Assembly (NCBI GenBank): GCA_016286585.1 | Contig: JAEETC010000010.1 | Span: 1-52,247 of the forward strand | Direction: 5' to 3' | Source of the DNA: Prevotella sp. | GTDB lineage: Bacteria > Bacteroidota > Bacteroidia > Bacteroidales > Bacteroidaceae | DNA: 52,247 nucleotides | In this document: positions 41,422 to 49,676 of the stretch, piece after piece | Layout of the letters: each line of letters opens with the position of its first letter | How positions within the stretch are numbered: position 1 is the first letter of the stretch | The notes under the pieces: model-generated | Databases searched by the model: none | Told to the model about the DNA's origin: nothing | Seen by the model: only the letters and a program-made list of their open reading frames with translations | Program-made: the position numbers and the translations under genes

Positions 41422-43650
41422 ATGAAAAAGGTATTTATTACAATTATCTCAATTCTCCTGCCAATGATTGTAAGTGCAGCACTACGACAAGTCAGGGGTA
41501 CAGACGTCAATGGAATCTATTATCTTTTCGATTCTTCCCAAAAGACGGCAACTGTAACTTGCAAATGTATTACTTATTCTGGTACAACTTTTATTGAGGA
41601 CTATGATAAAGCTGATTATTCCGGGGCTATTGAAATCCCATCTGAAGTGACTTATGACAAAGAGACCTATAAGGTTACAGCTATTGGAGATGTGGCCTTT
41701 GCTGATTGTATGAGTGTAACTTCCGTCTCGATTCCTGAAGGCGTAGTGAGTATTGGACAGTGGTCTTTCTCTGGTACAGCATGGTATAATAGCCAGTCTG
41801 ATGGTCTTCTGTATCTTGATAACTGGTTAATTGGCTATAAAGGTGATCAGCCAACAGGGGAGTTGAATATAGCAGAAGGAACAAAGGGAATCGCAGCAAA
41901 AGTTTTATCAGGATGTACAGATTTGACCTTTGTGACTATACCTAGCAGTATGAAATTCATCGGAGACAATGCCTTCTCCGGCTGCGGAGGCCTTACATCT
42001 ATCGATATCCCCAACAGTGTGTTAAGTATTGGTGCTTCAGCTTTCTGGGGTTGCAGTAGCCTGCCTTCTATCATTATTCCCAACAGCGTGACGAGCATTG
42101 GTGCTTATGCCTTCCTCAATTGTTCTAGCCTGAAATCAGTAGAATTGCACGCCAAAATTATAGGTAACTGTTTTAGTAATTGTTCATCCATTGAGACAAT
42201 AATAATTGGTAGTGAGGTCGAATCCATCGAAAACAATACCTTCTCTAGCTGTACATGCCTGAAATCAGTAGAATTGCACATCAAAACTATTGGCAATTGG
42301 TTTAGTGGTCTTTCATCCATTGAGACAATAACAATTGGTAGTGAGGTCGAATCCATCGAAGACAATGCCTTCTTTGGTTGCAGCAATATAAGGGTAAACA
42401 TTTCAGACTTGTCAAAATGGTGCAAAATATCCTTAAATAGACCTCTTCTTTATAGAACATACGAAGTTTATATGGGTATGGGTGAAGGTTATGACCAACG
42501 CACAGCAGTTGAACCTTACCAATTGTATTTAAATGGAGAAGAATTAACAAATCTGGTAATTCCTGATGATGTCGAGTCAATAGGCTCATATATATTCTCA
42601 TATTGCAGCAGTCTGACTTCCGTTACTATTGGCAGCGGTGTGACAAATATTGGCAATTATGCATTTGATGGATGTCAAAATCTTACAGATGTGTATCTTC
42701 AATCTGAGAACGCACCAGAAATTGGGAGCAATGCATTTCCTTATAATCAAAACGTCACGCTCCATGTCCCAAACGCTTCTTACTTAAAACAGCCTTGGGT
42801 ATCATTTGGCACAATCGTTCCATCATCAGGTGGTGAATTCGAGGGCGTTGACAATACGTTTATCACCTTTGCCGATGCAACGGTGAAACAAAAGCTTATA
42901 CAAAGTTGTGACTTCAACAGTGACGGCGAGATCAGCATGTGGGAGGCCGCTGCTGCAAATGTTCCCAGTTTTAGTAATTCCGACATTACTTCCTTTAATG
43001 AATTCAAGTATTTTACTGGGATTACAAAGATTCCCTCAGCTCTTTTCAGAAATTGCCCTAAATTAATCTCTATAACAATCCCAGAGAATGTAACTTCCAT
43101 CGGGGATTATGCTTTTTCGGGTTGCACGAGTTTGACTCAATTATATTGTATGGCTGAAGACCCCCCATCGGCATCAAAAGCATTTGTGTCTTATAAATAT
43201 GCTGCAATGAATTATTCTGCAGTTAACACAAGCGCAGTATCCCTTTACGTGCCAGCCTCAGGCTTTAATCTTTATAGTACGGAGGAGCCTTGGAAATCTT
43301 TCAAAGAGATTTTGACAATCGATGGTTCTGAGGCCGTAGTCCCCAAGTGCGCCACGCCAACGATTAGTGTGGTTGAAGGAAAGATCAAGTTCAGTTGCGA
43401 AACAGAGGGCGTCAGTTTTGAGTCATCTATAACCATGCCTACTTCTAGTAAGTCTGCCGATGGTACAGAAATCAGTTTGTCCAACAAATACAAGGTTACG
43501 GTCTGTGCCAAGAAGAAAGGCCATATAGATTCTGATATAGCCGAGGCAGAATTCGTTGGCTCATTGATTCGTGGTGACCTGAACAACGACGGCAAAGTGG
43601 ATGTCGCTGACCACGTAGACCTTACGAAAATCATTATGGGGCAGGAGTGA
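41422..43650 (+). CDS. BspA-type leucine-rich repeat surface protein with dockerin-like tail
   Basis: A 742-residue secreted protein with signal peptide MKKVFITIISILLPMIVSAA. Most of residues 75-430 and 530-580 are LRR_5 repeats of about 23 residues with the form ITIPxSVTSIGxYAFxxCxSL. This is the BspA family, whose members bind host or bacterial surfaces. A second region (about 475-525) includes FNSDGEISMWEAA, an EF-hand-like loop. The C terminus RGDLNNDGKVDVADHVDLTK is a single dockerin-type calcium motif. Two neighbouring 43-residue blocks are near-identical, a recent internal duplication. Neighbours are two further secreted proteins on the other strand. Confidence 0.92.
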   Translation: MKKVFITIISILLPMIVSAALRQVRGTDVNGIYYLFDSSQKTATVTCKCITYSGTTFIEDYDKADYSGAIEIPSEVTYDKETYKVTAIGDVAFADCMSVTSVSIPEGVVSIGQWSFSGTAWYNSQSDGLLYLDNWLIGYKGDQPTGELNIAEGTKGIAAKVLSGCTDLTFVTIPSSMKFIGDNAFSGCGGLTSIDIPNSVLSIGASAFWGCSSLPSIIIPNSVTSIGAYAFLNCSSLKSVELHAKIIGNCFSNCSSIETIIIGSEVESIENNTFSSCTCLKSVELHIKTIGNWFSGLSSIETITIGSEVESIEDNAFFGCSNIRVNISDLSKWCKISLNRPLLYRTYEVYMGMGEGYDQRTAVEPYQLYLNGEELTNLVIPDDVESIGSYIFSYCSSLTSVTIGSGVTNIGNYAFDGCQNLTDVYLQSENAPEIGSNAFPYNQNVTLHVPNASYLKQPWVSFGTIVPSSGGEFEGVDNTFITFADATVKQKLIQSCDFNSDGEISMWEAAAANVPSFSNSDITSFNEFKYFTGITKIPSALFRNCPKLISITIPENVTSIGDYAFSGCTSLTQLYCMAEDPPSASKAFVSYKYAAMNYSAVNTSAVSLYVPASGFNLYSTEEPWKSFKEILTIDGSEAVVPKCATPTISVVEGKIKFSCETEGVSFESSITMPTSSKSADGTEISLSNKYKVTVCAKKKGHIDSDIAEAEFVGSLIRGDLNNDGKVDVADHVDLTKIIMGQE
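42130..42387 (+). repeat. Recent 129-bp tandem duplication within the BspA-like gene
   Basis: Segments of 129 bases (43 codons) starting near 42130 and 42259 are close copies; the stretch ctgaaatcagtagaattgca occurs in both. Translations share LKSVELHxKxIGNxFSxxSS and SSIETIxIGSEVESIExN. Differences are few, so the copy is younger than the other LRR units. Confidence 0.8.
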
Positions 43651-43676
43651 TGTCGTATTAGGCTGAGCCTATAATC

Positions 43677-43743
43677 AAAAATCAATGGGACAAGTGAGTG
43701 ATCTCTTTTCAAAGAGGAATCAAAAACTGTCCCATTGATTTTT
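43677..43743. terminator. Bidirectional terminator between convergent surface-protein genes
   Basis: The 16-bp arms aaaaatcaatgggaca (43677-43692) and tgtcccattgattttt (43728-43743) are perfectly complementary, giving an A tract on one side and a T tract on the other. The loop contains a smaller hairpin (ctcttt / aaagag). It serves both the gene ending at 43650 and the minus-strand gene ending at 43761. Confidence 0.88.
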
Positions 43744-43760
43744 TGTCTGTTACCTAATAC

Positions 43761-45221
43761 TTATTGTTTAATCATATTGTTTAGTTCGACGATATCGGCC
43801 ACATTCACAACGCCGTCGTTGTTGATGTCGGCAGCTTTGTCATTATAGCCTTCCGGATCCTTCTTGCCAACAATATGGTCGCTGATAACGGTTCTATCCT
43901 TATCGTTAATCTCTTTATCGCCATTGGCGTCACCCTTCGGATTCCAGGTATACTCGATGGTGATGTCCTTGGCGCTCGCTTCAGTCAGGTCTTGCACGGC
44001 TAAGAAGAACGTGCCGTCGGTGTCGGCCTTTGTGCCATTCAGCAAGAGTACCTTGTCACCGCTTGCTGTCCACAGCTCATCGTTTGAAGAAGAGAACAGG
44101 TGCATGGTGCATCGCCTGTTGGTCTTGAAGGAAAGCATATCGCCTTCTTCGGCAACCACCTTGAACCACATAATGCCGTCAGACTTGTTGACCGTCTTTT
44201 TGTCTCCCGGTTCGAGCAGGACGGCATCAATATCATTACTGACGCGATAATCGACATAATCCTGCTCAATACGCACACTGGTGCCATCAACGTTCTCAAA
44301 CACCATGCTTAACGTATTCTTGGCATAGATCTTCGATTGGCCATTCTGCATCTCGAAGTGGTACTTCTCTGTGCGTACAGGTACCTGTGGAACCTCAATC
44401 TGGGTTGTCAAATTATAATTGGCGACAGGCGTTTCCAAGAGAACGGTCTTTATTTGGTCTGTCAACTCGTTCACCCAATAGTGATAGGCCTTCACCTTGC
44501 TTGTCGGAGCTCCTATCCAGAAAAAGCCCGTGTAGGTGGTCGAGGGGAGTCCATTTGCAGTAAGTGCATGGTAGCGCACGGAATGAAGACCTGGTGTCAG
44601 TCCGCTGAGGTCGAGGGGCACAGCCTGTGCCGACAATGCCAATTGTTTACGACCCTCGTAGTTGCAGTCGAACCAATACTCGCCCTTCGTAGCTATTGCC
44701 GTTGGTTCTGGCACGAGGAACGGATAGGCATAGGTGGAAGACACCAAATCGCCGGCTTTGGTCGAGGGCGTCTGATTGTTATTGGGTACAGGCCTCAATT
44801 GGCCATCCTGAAGGGTGAAGACGCCTTCACTGATATAGATCTGATGATAATTCAGGGTATGCACACCTGGGGTCAGACTTGAGGCATCTATCGTGATGCT
44901 GCCAACCTCAGTTGTCGTAACGTGGCTGGAATAGTCCTGGTCGAACCAATACTCTGCGCGACTGCCTTTTATCTGAGGATTGGGTATGAGGAAAGACTTC
45001 GAGTAGGTGCTTGAGGGGACTCCTCTATTGTTATAGAGGTAGTGTAGCGTATGAACGCCAGGCTCCAACCCTGTCAGGTCGACATCGATCGTGCCGTTGC
45101 TGACACTTTTCGACACCGCTCCGCCGTAGTTGCTGTCGAACCAGTATTGGCTGGTCTGTCCTCGCGCTATGCTACAGATGCCGAGGAACAGCAGCATAAG
45201 GAATAACTTGTTCCGTATCAT
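43761..45221 (-). CDS. Secreted modular protein with YWFD repeats and a dockerin domain
   Basis: A 486-residue exported protein with signal peptide MIRNKLFLMLLFLGICSIAR. Three full modules of about 65 residues begin QYWFDSNYGG, EYWFDQDYSS and EYWFDCNYEG, each with a central LxPGVHTLxY-type strand and an SSTYxxxF ending; a degenerate fourth starts HYWVNELTDQ. A beta domain follows, then a full dockerin-like pair of EF-hand loops (GDANGDKEINDKDRTVI; AADINNDGVVNVADIVEL). The module family is unknown to me. It follows the gene at 46321 by 38 bases and is probably co-transcribed. A surface or matrix role is inferred. Confidence 0.82.
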   Translation of the reverse strand: MIRNKLFLMLLFLGICSIARGQTSQYWFDSNYGGAVSKSVSNGTIDVDLTGLEPGVHTLHYLYNNRGVPSSTYSKSFLIPNPQIKGSRAEYWFDQDYSSHVTTTEVGSITIDASSLTPGVHTLNYHQIYISEGVFTLQDGQLRPVPNNNQTPSTKAGDLVSSTYAYPFLVPEPTAIATKGEYWFDCNYEGRKQLALSAQAVPLDLSGLTPGLHSVRYHALTANGLPSTTYTGFFWIGAPTSKVKAYHYWVNELTDQIKTVLLETPVANYNLTTQIEVPQVPVRTEKYHFEMQNGQSKIYAKNTLSMVFENVDGTSVRIEQDYVDYRVSNDIDAVLLEPGDKKTVNKSDGIMWFKVVAEEGDMLSFKTNRRCTMHLFSSSNDELWTASGDKVLLLNGTKADTDGTFFLAVQDLTEASAKDITIEYTWNPKGDANGDKEINDKDRTVISDHIVGKKDPEGYNDKAADINNDGVVNVADIVELNNMIKQ

Positions 45222-45259
45222 AAGTTGTCGGATTTAGTTTATGACTCTTATGCCGTCAT

Positions 45260-46321
45260 TTACTGTGCCACCTCGATGGTCACACTCAACTTGCCTTCAG
45301 CGTTAACTTTCGGCACAATCTCGCACTTGGTGATGCGTGGGTTAGAAGGAGTCACATTGAAGGGTGCTGCGCCTCCCCAAACACCAACCACGGTGCCATC
45401 ATTGCCCTTGTAGAGTTGCTTGGCATTGTCAGAGAGTTCAAAAAGACCTGTGCCGTCCACATTGAGGTCATCAAAATTTATATCATATGAAGAGAGGTCG
45501 CCATATTGATCTGTGTTTTTTTTCAAAACAGCGGGACTTTTAAAGAAGTTATCGCGATCAGTCACAATCTTGTTTGTGGCGTTTGTGGCATTGGCGAAGA
45601 AGTCGTAATCAGTTTTCGAGGTGTTAAAATATACACAGTTATGAACATCGTTGGAAGCGGCAAGTTGATAATCAGAGGTACAAATGAATATACAATTGGT
45701 AAGCACGTCTTCAGATAAACTACCGTTGTGCCAAAGACCATAATTAGATATAACACAGTTCTGTAGGGTGATTTTGTCAGTGCCCGTTTGAGCTATTACA
45801 TCCTTGAGAGCACAGCTAGTGCAAACACCTTGATACAACTGTAGATAATTCAGCGTTACGCAATGATTCAGCTTCGCAAAGACTTTCGTTTGAGTAAGAA
45901 GGTAACTATCAAATTTCACCTTAGATATGGTACATGCCTTGTAAACGTCACTTGTGATAACCAATTGAGAGGTAAAACGAACGCCTTCTATGGTCAGTTC
46001 GTTTTCGTCACTCTGCAATTTGAAAGTCCACGAGCCTTCAATGATAGTATAATTGTTGTCTGAACTTCCGTCAGCCCAGCCGCCAGCACCGCGGACGGTG
46101 ATATTCTTTGCAAAATTCTTACCTGTGAACGTTCCGGCAGACAGCGTGATGATGTCGCCAGGTTGCGCAGCATCGTATGCTTCTACAAGTGCACCCTTTC
46201 CATAGTAAGCCGTTAGGCTATTGCCATGACTCAATGTAGCAACCAATGAAGTGTTTTCTTCTGCGTTGGCTCCGATCAAGCTAAATACGGAAGCCACCAA
46301 CGTAACTAATAGTTTTTTCAT
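45260..46321 (-). CDS. Secreted parallel beta-helix-like protein
   Basis: A 353-residue exported protein (signal peptide MKKLLVTLVASVFSLIGANA). After the signal, LVEAYDAAQPGDIITLSAGT and NITVRGAGGW are typical of the first coils of right-handed beta-helix proteins of the DUF4957/DUF5123 type found in Bacteroidetes polysaccharide-degradation and adhesion loci. Many short strands with repeated ITLQNCVISN-like turns follow. The C terminus (CEIVPKVNAEGKLSVTIEV) is a short beta segment. No catalytic acidic cluster was recognised, so lyase activity is not claimed. It is first in a two-gene minus-strand unit. Confidence 0.78.
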   Translation of the reverse strand: MKKLLVTLVASVFSLIGANAEENTSLVATLSHGNSLTAYYGKGALVEAYDAAQPGDIITLSAGTFTGKNFAKNITVRGAGGWADGSSDNNYTIIEGSWTFKLQSDENELTIEGVRFTSQLVITSDVYKACTISKVKFDSYLLTQTKVFAKLNHCVTLNYLQLYQGVCTSCALKDVIAQTGTDKITLQNCVISNYGLWHNGSLSEDVLTNCIFICTSDYQLAASNDVHNCVYFNTSKTDYDFFANATNATNKIVTDRDNFFKSPAVLKKNTDQYGDLSSYDINFDDLNVDGTGLFELSDNAKQLYKGNDGTVVGVWGGAAPFNVTPSNPRITKCEIVPKVNAEGKLSVTIEVAQ

Positions 46322-46509
46322 TTCGTTAATTGTTTTTGTTGCCTCTTATGCTCCCAAATTCGGCGGTTAATAAATAATAGGTAAATGGAAGCAGAAAAGG
46401 TATGGGAGTTTCTAATACCTTTCCGAGGTCTGCCTTACAAACGGCTTATTCGGTCTCTGTCCATCATTGTCTTTGAAACGCCATGTAAATATTTAGGCTT
46501 AGTCAGGGG

Positions 46510-46540
46510 CAAAGATAAGCATTTTTTCTGAAACATGCAA
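46510..46540 (-). promoter_or_regulatory. Promoter of the beta-helix protein gene
   Basis: On the minus strand TTGC (46540-46537) and TATCTTTG (46517-46510) are spaced by 19 bases. The leader to the start at 46321 is about 185 bases. Between this promoter and 46746 the sequence is AT-rich and I see nothing else. Confidence 0.65.
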
Positions 46541-46746
46541 GAAAAATGATAATAAATTCATTTTATCGGTTACTTTTTCTACACACAAATATAATTCGCC
46601 ATTATTTACATTATGCAATTTGGTATAACTATTGAGCGTCTGCCCTGAGAAATGTATACTCAAGAATTTGATTTTGAATTTATATTGATAATTGATTTTA
46701 TATACACTAATATTATTAACTTATTTTATTTCAGTAGTTTATGCAA

Positions 46747-46771
46747 TGTATGTAACTAAGTATTACATACA
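46747..46771. promoter_or_regulatory. Palindromic site 1 (TGTATGTAA-N7-TTACATACA)
   Basis: Nine-base arms are perfectly complementary across a 7-base spacer. The same arms and spacer length recur at 47019-47043, and both copies continue with taatat on the right. The shape is that of a dimeric regulator's operator. Confidence 0.65.
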
Positions 46772-46826
46772 TAATATCTACATTTTTTAACTGTGAATAG
46801 GAATGTAAACAAGTGGAAGCGGTATT

Positions 46827-46951
46827 TAAACTATTGGTTTACAGGCGGTTTAATGATAGAAACAGTAGACTTATATGATAGTTTGGAATGTGTAAACTGA
46901 CAGTTTAGTCTAGGTAAACTATCAGTTTACACATGCTAAACTATCACGAAC
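46827..46951. repeat. Phased TAAACT/AGTTTA dyad array upstream of the vapE-like gene
   Basis: Dyads occur at 46827-46841 (TAAACTATTGGTTTA), 46893-46907 (TAAACTGACAGTTTA) and 46915-46929 (TAAACTATCAGTTTA). Half-sites lie at 46880-46885 and 46937-46946. Start positions 46893, 46915 and 46937 are exactly 22 bases apart, and 46827 is 66 bases (three units) before 46893. The two central dyads also pair with each other as an 18-base inverted repeat (46890-46907 with 46915-46932). This resembles an iteron or operator array. Confidence 0.7.
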
Positions 46952-47018
46952 TGCTATCCTTTGACAGACTCCGAAGAGGGTGAAATCATAGTTTAAAGCC
47001 GATAAATGTAGATAATTT

Positions 47019-47043
47019 TGTATGTAAAACATAGTTACATACA
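47019..47043. promoter_or_regulatory. Palindromic site 2 (TGTATGTAA-N7-TTACATACA)
   Basis: Second copy of the 25-base palindrome at 46747, with identical 9-base arms and a different 7-base spacer. It lies 86 bases before the -33 element of the vapE-like gene, and the two copies bracket the 22-base-phased dyad array. Confidence 0.65.
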
Positions 47044-47128
47044 TAATATTTTTGTCTGATTATAAGTTAATTATATTATTTTGTGTAGGTAAATATCATT
47101 ATTTATTATCATTCTATTCAAATTTTTC

Positions 47129-47159
47129 TTGCACATTTCAGAAATTTTTCGTACCTTTG
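47129..47159 (+). promoter_or_regulatory. Promoter of the vapE-like gene
   Basis: TTGC at 47129-47132 and TACCTTTG at 47152-47159 are spaced by 19 bases. The promoter position rules out the longer in-frame start at 47129 and supports the ATG at 47183. Confidence 0.75.
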
Positions 47160-47182
47160 CCGAAAATCTAAAAGAATACGTT

Positions 47183-49408
47183 ATGGCACCTAAAATCACG
47201 CTTGTCAAGAACTATAGAAATAAGGAAACGCTGCGGCTCGTGGAATTGCAGGAGCTGGCAGAGATGATCCGTCAGGGAGAATACGAGGATCAGGTCAGGG
47301 AGTTCCGCAAGGAGTTGCCGCTGAAGAGCTATGTGAGCCGTAGTAGCGACGGCACGCTGGAGGGTTACGCCAACTGGCCGAAGGAACTGCCGCGCATCTG
47401 CTTTGCGCTGGAACAGGAGAACCGCAACCACGAACTGGTGACGCGAGGCTACACGGGGCTGGTGCTGCTGGAGGTGAACAATCTGACTGGGCAGGACGAG
47501 GCCGCCGCCGTGCGCCGTGGGGCAGGGGAGATGCCCCAGACGCTGATGGCCTTTGTGGGAGCTGACGGGCAATCGGTTAAAATCGTCTGCCGCGGGGAAC
47601 TGTTGGAAGTGAGAAGTGAGAAGTCAGAAGTGAGAGATTACTCCAAGCACGATGATTCTCAGCCGCAGAACTATTCTCTCACCTCTCACCCCTTACCTCT
47701 AACTTCTGAAGAAATTGCCCTCTTCCATGAGAACCTCTACGAGCGGGCCCGACTGATCTACAACGGCCAGTTGGGTGTGACGGTCGAAAAACTGGAGCCG
47801 TCGCCGCGACGCATCTGTTATATGGGCCACGACCCTCAGCTGGTGTTTAATCCTTTGGCGACGCCCATCTACGCCAAGGCCGAGAAACCCACCGAGGCGC
47901 TGAACCGCCAGCCGTCGATACAGGAGCAGACGGACTACGACCGCTACAGGAGCAACCAGATTGTGTATGAGTACAATCTGACGAAGGCCTTCGACGATAC
48001 GGAGGGCATCGCCGACAAGGCGGAGCGTCGGCACGCCACGTTGAAACGTCTGGCTGCCTATTGTCAGGAGACGGGTCTTCCGATGGGAACAGCCCAGTGG
48101 CAGGCCATGATGGAACCGTCGTTCTGGGGCGATCGCGAGTTGGTGAGGAAGGTGTTTGAGAATGCCTACCACGAGGAGCACGTCAGGAAATACATGGAGA
48201 AGAAGGGTATCCAGCGCACGAAGAACATCCCGCCAGAGACGCTGCTGACGATGAAGATCAACATCTTCCTCAATGAGAACTACGACCTGCGGAAGAACGT
48301 GATGCGAGGGGTGGCCGAATACCGCATGAGGACGGGCATCGGCTTCTCGTATTCCGACCTGACGGAGGAGGCTCGCAACTCGATCACCATGAGGGCCCTC
48401 GAACAGGGCATCCGCTGCTGGGACAAGGACATCCGCCGTTACGTGAACTCCGACGATATCCGCCGCTACGACCCCGTGAACGACTATCTGGAGCACCTGT
48501 CCCGCTGGGATGGCAAGGACCGTGTGACGGCTCTCGCCCAGAGGGTACCGACGGAATACGGGGAGTGGACGCATCTCTTCCATATCTGGATGCGCTCGAT
48601 GGTGGCGATGTGGCTCGGCAAGGGCCAGCTGACGGGAAACGCCCTCGTACCTTTATTAATAGGCCGTCAAGGTTGCGGCAAGTCGAGTTTCTGTCGCATC
48701 CTGTTGCCGCGTGATCTACAGGACTACTACAACGACCGCATCAACTTCAAGAACGAGAGTGATCTGAACCTCGGCCTCACGTCGTTTGCGCTCATCAACC
48801 TCGACGAGTTCGACCGCGTGACCCAGCGCCAGCAGATCGTCTTGAAGTATCTTGTCTCGACGGCTGACCTGAAGTATCGTCCGCCCTACGGCAAGGCCTA
48901 CACCTCGAACCGTCGCTATGCCTCGTTCATCGGCACCACCAACGACCAGACGCCGTTGACGGATCCCAGCGGCTCGCGTCGATTCGTCTGCTGTGCCGTC
49001 GACGGCGACATCGACTTCCTGTCGCCCGTCCAGCACGACCAGCTCTATGCCCAGCTGATGCAGGAGATTGGCGATGGCGAGCGCTACTGGCTGACGAAGG
49101 AGGAAGAACGGGCGCTGATGGAGCACAACCTGCAGTACCAGCGCTTGAACGGCCTCGGCGAGATGTTGATGGCCGTCGTGCAGAAACCCCGCCATACGGC
49201 TTCTGCCGCCAATGCACAGGGCGACGAGGAAGGACAGTGGATGTCGCTGAAGGACCTCTCGGCCCTGCTGAAGAAACACTTCCGCGGTTACAAGGAGGAG
49301 CCTGACACCTTCCGCAAGATCGGCAACTACCTCAACCGTCCCGAGTACAAGTTCCAAAGCAAGCGAATCTCAGCAGGTATGCTCTACTGGGTGAAGCTGA
49401 GGGTATAA
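47183..49408 (+). CDS. BT4734-like / VapE-type P-loop protein (primase-helicase-like)
   Basis: A 741-residue protein beginning MAPKITLVKNYRNKETLRLV. The N-terminal 140 residues match the BT4734/BF3469 domain found on Bacteroidetes VirE/VapE proteins. A VapE-type superfamily III helicase-like ATPase lies in the C-terminal half: Walker A LIGRQGCGKSSFCR near residue 494, Walker B-like FALINLDEFDR and a later sensor-like SFIGTTNDQTPLTDPSGSRR. Relatives occur on phages, plasmids and as solitary chromosomal genes, and are thought to assist DNA replication. An in-frame palindromic repeat sits at 47606-47708. The upstream array may be its binding or control region. Confidence 0.88.
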   Translation: MAPKITLVKNYRNKETLRLVELQELAEMIRQGEYEDQVREFRKELPLKSYVSRSSDGTLEGYANWPKELPRICFALEQENRNHELVTRGYTGLVLLEVNNLTGQDEAAAVRRGAGEMPQTLMAFVGADGQSVKIVCRGELLEVRSEKSEVRDYSKHDDSQPQNYSLTSHPLPLTSEEIALFHENLYERARLIYNGQLGVTVEKLEPSPRRICYMGHDPQLVFNPLATPIYAKAEKPTEALNRQPSIQEQTDYDRYRSNQIVYEYNLTKAFDDTEGIADKAERRHATLKRLAAYCQETGLPMGTAQWQAMMEPSFWGDRELVRKVFENAYHEEHVRKYMEKKGIQRTKNIPPETLLTMKINIFLNENYDLRKNVMRGVAEYRMRTGIGFSYSDLTEEARNSITMRALEQGIRCWDKDIRRYVNSDDIRRYDPVNDYLEHLSRWDGKDRVTALAQRVPTEYGEWTHLFHIWMRSMVAMWLGKGQLTGNALVPLLIGRQGCGKSSFCRILLPRDLQDYYNDRINFKNESDLNLGLTSFALINLDEFDRVTQRQQIVLKYLVSTADLKYRPPYGKAYTSNRRYASFIGTTNDQTPLTDPSGSRRFVCCAVDGDIDFLSPVQHDQLYAQLMQEIGDGERYWLTKEEERALMEHNLQYQRLNGLGEMLMAVVQKPRHTASAANAQGDEEGQWMSLKDLSALLKKHFRGYKEEPDTFRKIGNYLNRPEYKFQSKRISAGMLYWVKLRV
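47606..47708. repeat. In-frame palindromic repeat element inside the vapE-like gene
   Basis: Left arm 47606-47636 is made of gaagtga units; right arm 47675-47708 of ctctcac / cccttac / ctctaac units that pair imperfectly with it. The frame is maintained and encodes EVRSEKSEVRD and YSLTSHPLPLTS. The inner blocks ttctcagcc and ccgcagaac also occur in the ABC-F copy. Confidence 0.75.
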
Positions 49409-49427
49409 ACATAAAAATCAATGAGTG

Positions 49428-49676
49428 ATGAAACAGAAAATGATTCAGATGATGCGTTGGATCAGTACGAAAGGACTGGTCTGGCTGGGTTTCGGAGCAA
49501 CACCTTTTGTCTTTATGGCCTGCTATGGCCCTGTGCCTACGGAGTATCGGGAGACCAACTTCGCTGAGGAGGTCGTCGACTCAACGGAAGTTACCCGTTC
49601 TGTTGATGGGGATGACGTGGATGTCGCCTCAGAAGAGGTCGCAGGCGATTCGCTGAATGCCGAGGATCAGGTTTAG
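49428..49676 (+). CDS. Small lipoprotein
   Basis: An 82-residue protein starting MKQKMIQMMRWISTKGLVWL; the ATG at 49428 is used rather than an in-frame GTG at 49425. A signal peptide ends in a lipobox (VFMAC, Cys near 32), followed by YGPVPTEYRE and an acidic tail rich in Asp, Glu and Val. The C-Y-G-P pattern after the lipid-bearing Cys recalls the small lipoproteins often found beside radical SAM genes in Bacteroidetes. The neighbour is a HemW-like radical SAM gene, convergent with a 4-base overlap of the 3' ends. It may be co-transcribed with the vapE-like gene, 19 bases upstream. Confidence 0.7.
   Translation: MKQKMIQMMRWISTKGLVWLGFGATPFVFMACYGPVPTEYRETNFAEEVVDSTEVTRSVDGDDVDVASEEVAGDSLNAEDQV

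Noticed and set aside
49421..49570. Alternative frame starting ATGAGTGATG before the small lipoprotein
   Set aside because: It gives a polar 48-residue peptide without features, whereas the frame at 49428 has a signal peptide and lipobox.
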